Translations under genes and position numbers: made by a program
Source of the DNA: an uncultured Clostridia bacterium
GTDB taxonomy: Bacteria > Bacillota > Clostridia > Oscillospirales > Oscillospiraceae
Assembly (NCBI GenBank): GCA_937893605.1
Contig: CALBGG010000023.1
Coordinates: forward strand, 1 to 8,053
Direction: 5' to 3'
DNA length: 8,053 nucleotides
In this document: piece by piece, positions 6,510 to 8,053 of the stretch
Layout: each line of letters begins with the position of its first letter
Numbering within the stretch: the stretch's first letter is position 1
Notes under the pieces: model-generated
Told to the model about the DNA's origin: nothing
Databases searched by the model: none
Seen by the model: the letters and a program-made list of their open reading frames with translations, nothing else

Positions 6510-7224
6510 AAGAGAATTTATGACTTTGCTCAGTGATGAGCTTCGCAAGAGAAAGATAACTGACACTGAGGATATTATCGAAGAATATGAGCAGCATTTT
6601 GCTTTCAAGCTCGCCGACGGCTTTTCAGAGGAGGAGATCGCCGCAAGGCTTGGCGATCCCGCCGATATAGCCGCGCAGTTTAACTCCGCGCCTCAACCTG
6701 GCGCAAAGCCTTCGGCCGTAACGACATGGCTGTGGCTTGTTTGGAGCGACCTGTTTTTCGGCATTTTCGCCGTCCTGCTCCTGTCGTTCGGCATCGTACT
6801 TGCAGCATGCGTTCTGAGCTTCGGTGTGACCGGTGTGTGCCTTATAGCCGATATAAGCAGGCTGCCCTTCGTTACTTTTCCTGAAATGCCGTATTGGTGC
6901 GGCGCTATCCTCGGCATCAGTCTGCTTGCACTGTGCACTCTGTCCGTCGCAGGCTGCATCTGGTACTTCGCTTTCTACCGTCAGATATTCCGCTCCTACG
7001 GGAGATTTCACCGCAACGCACTAGCCTCCGCAAAGGGCGAGGCCTCGCTCCCCGCTCTGCCGGTAAGCCCCCGTTTTTCCGCAAAGAATAGGCGCCGTCT
7101 GCGTTCGTTCGCGCTCATTTCGCTTGCGTTGTTTGTGGTATGCTTTGTGCTCTCGTTTATCGCGTGCTGCCTGTCCGCAGGCTCGCTCCAGTTCTGGCAC
7201 ACATGGGGCTGGTTTATGAATTGA
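6502..7224 (+). CDS. HAAS-domain (DUF1700) membrane protein
   Basis: A 240-aa protein whose first ~62 residues are the charged helical HAAS/DUF1700 domain (MTKREFMTLLSDELRK, then EEYEQHFAFKLADGFSEEEIAARLGDP). This domain is typically encoded just after a PadR regulator and is thought to work with it as a signalling partner. It is followed by hydrophobic segments near 76-116 (probably two passes or a hairpin), 132-158 and 202-225, with a basic loop (192-201). The molecular role is unknown; a membrane sensor or envelope-stress partner of the PadR protein is inferred. The ATG at 6502 has GGAGGA 8 nt upstream, inside the end of the padR gene; the open frame extends back to 6463, but that part is the shadow of padR. 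The stop is 11 bp before the next gene, whose ribosome binding site nearly abuts the stop. Confidence 0.9.
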   Translation: MTKREFMTLLSDELRKRKITDTEDIIEEYEQHFAFKLADGFSEEEIAARLGDPADIAAQFNSAPQPGAKPSAVTTWLWLVWSDLFFGIFAVLLLSFGIVLAACVLSFGVTGVCLIADISRLPFVTFPEMPYWCGAILGISLLALCTLSVAGCIWYFAFYRQIFRSYGRFHRNALASAKGEASLPALPVSPRFSAKNRRRLRSFALISLALFVVCFVLSFIACCLSAGSLQFWHTWGWFMN

Positions 7225-7235
7225 GGTGATGTCTC

Positions 7236-7931
7236 ATGTACGGCTTGAACGCTGTTGCGCTTGTGTTCTTCGGCTGCATAAACGTACTGGCATATAAGCT
7301 TTGCAAATGCCCTGTAAGCACTCGAAAAAAAGTTATATCCGTGCTGTGCGCAGCATTGCTCTCGGGAAATTTAATTCGCTACATTGTGATTTATCCGCTT
7401 ATTATAGGCACAATTATGATCCCTGTAGAATTTTCTACGGTCGCCTACTTTGCCGTTCCTACGATCCTGCTTATATCGAAAAAGCGGCTGCATGGCTGGG
7501 CCGCCTACTCGGGGCTCATGGCAGGCTTTTTCTACTACATGGCAATGATCATTTCAGGCGGCCCGATATACGCAGAGTTCCCGGCTGCCGATGTTTTTAT
7601 CTCGATGTTTTGCCACGGAAGCATCTATTTCTGCGGCTTTGTGACCATATCCTCTGAGCTGTGCAGCACAAAGGAAGCACCCTCGCTCGCAGTCGGAGTT
7701 ATTCTCGTTGCCGTCAACGCTTTGGTGCTGCGTCCCTTCGTTGCCGGAAACGACGGACTTCTGATATATATTCTGCTTGACGGAGCCATCATACATCGGT
7801 TTCTGCCGCAGAGTGCATGGGTCGTTGCAATGCCGGCGTATTATCTCACCGTCGCCGCACTTGTGCTCATCACAATACGCGGATTCTTCCGAAGGAACAA
7901 AAGGCAGTTTCTAAAGTTCTGCACTGCATAA
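7236..7931 (+). CDS. Multi-pass membrane protein of uncertain family (possibly YwaF/TMEM164-like)
   Basis: 231 aa with about six or seven hydrophobic segments (roughly 4-20, 33-58, 63-81, 87-108, 119-138, 149-167, 173-187, 195-216) and a basic C-terminal tail (RRNKRQ), suggesting the tail is cytoplasmic. I do not recognise it firmly. The length, the segment IPVEFSTVAYFAVPTILL (62-79) and the MFCHGSIYF segment (124-132) faintly recall the YwaF/TIGR02206 and TMEM164 group, whose members have a PLHLC-like motif and a later conserved His; here the His and Cys of the first motif would be Glu and Ser. That resemblance is from memory and weak. The ATG at 7236 has GAGGTGAT (7223-7230) 5 nt upstream, next to the DUF1700 stop, so it is the third gene of the PadR operon. 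The usual third gene in such operons is often a DUF4097-type protein, which this is not. A strong terminator follows directly. Confidence 0.8.
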   Translation: MYGLNAVALVFFGCINVLAYKLCKCPVSTRKKVISVLCAALLSGNLIRYIVIYPLIIGTIMIPVEFSTVAYFAVPTILLISKKRLHGWAAYSGLMAGFFYYMAMIISGGPIYAEFPAADVFISMFCHGSIYFCGFVTISSELCSTKEAPSLAVGVILVAVNALVLRPFVAGNDGLLIYILLDGAIIHRFLPQSAWVVAMPAYYLTVAALVLITIRGFFRRNKRQFLKFCTA

Positions 7932-7966
7932 AAAATCTCTCTCAGGCATTGCTGAGAGAGATTTTT
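7931..7966. terminator. Bidirectional rho-independent terminator at the end of the PadR operon
   Basis: A perfect 15-bp stem (7931-7945 with 7952-7966) has the 6-nt loop GCATTG and A5/T5 ends, with ATTT beyond. It starts on the last base of the membrane-protein stop codon and ends 2 bp before the stop of the convergent minus-strand gene, so it serves both. Confidence 0.93.
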
Positions 7967-7968
7967 AT

Positions 7969-8052
7969 TTATCCGAATAGGCTTACCCTTACGGTGTAGG
8001 TGACGGTTTTGCCGTCGTAAGTGACGGTCGCGTCGCGGTTGCCGAGACCCGT
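7969..8052 (-). CDS. C-terminus of a probable Ig-like (Big-type) surface protein, partial
   Basis: The minus-strand frame from the window edge to the TAA at 7969-7971 gives 27 residues. It includes RDATVTYDGKTVTYTVRV, two alternating beta strands joined by a YDGK turn, followed by SLFG and the stop. This pattern matches the end of bacterial Ig-like (Big_3-type) repeats, whose last strands often read TVTYDGKT.TFTV.V. Such repeats occur in secreted or wall-bound proteins of gut Clostridia. Only the end is visible, so the rest of the protein and its anchoring are unknown. The strong shared terminator directly after the stop supports a real gene. Confidence 0.65.
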   Translation of the reverse strand, partial: TGLGNRDATVTYDGKTVTYTVRVSLFG

Positions 8053-8053
8053 C

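Noticed and set aside
1..8053. CRISPR array, tRNA/rRNA genes, insertion sequence ends or direct-repeat arrays
   Set aside because: I saw no regularly spaced repeats, no cloverleaf-like stretch and no transposase motifs anywhere in the window.

Overview
The window looks like an ordinary stretch of chromosome from an anaerobic, moderately GC-rich Firmicute, probably a gut Clostridia of the Oscillospiraceae/Ruminococcaceae type. This is inferred from strong AGGAGG-type ribosome binding sites, TTGACT/TAAAAT promoters in AT-rich gaps, perfect-stem terminators, GC-leaning third codon positions, and the gene families present. I see no integrase, transposase, CRISPR array, tRNA or rRNA, and nothing that marks a mobile element.

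Left part (1-2504). The first ~130 bases hold the tail of an unrecognised charged, coiled-coil-like frame that runs into the 3' end of the next gene. A complete minus-strand sodium:neurotransmitter-symporter (NSS/SNF) family transporter follows (103-1458). A gap of about 230 bp with apparently overlapping divergent promoters and a small dyad separates it from a plus-strand NADP(H)-type short-chain dehydrogenase (1688-2461). A perfect 13-bp bidirectional terminator then separates the dehydrogenase from a convergent gene.

Middle part (2505-6110). A minus-strand 6-phosphofructokinase of the 'group III' look (2505-3593, TTG start) is divergent from an iron-containing alcohol dehydrogenase (3855-5066). 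Each has its own good promoter, and a GC-rich hairpin lies in the gap outside both transcripts. The pair covers a committed step of glycolysis and a fermentative NAD(H)-linked alcohol/aldehyde step, which suits a fermenting anaerobe. A membrane PAP2 phosphatase (5132-6052) lies just after the dehydrogenase terminator with no room for its own promoter, then a terminator.

Right part (6111-8053). A compact three-gene plus-strand operon encodes a PadR-type repressor (6189-6509), an overlapping HAAS/DUF1700 membrane protein (6502-7224) and a multi-pass membrane protein of uncertain family (7236-7931). Its promoter carries a 10-3-10 inverted repeat over the -10 box, a likely PadR autoregulatory operator. 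A 15-bp perfect bidirectional terminator closes the operon. The window ends in the C-terminus of a convergent minus-strand protein that looks like an Ig-like (Big-type) surface-protein repeat.

No clearly novel system is evident. The points most worth a second look are the PadR/DUF1700/membrane-protein operon with its dyad operator, the mixed phosphoryl-donor signature and Asn substitution in the phosphofructokinase, and the orphan hairpin between phosphofructokinase and alcohol dehydrogenase.
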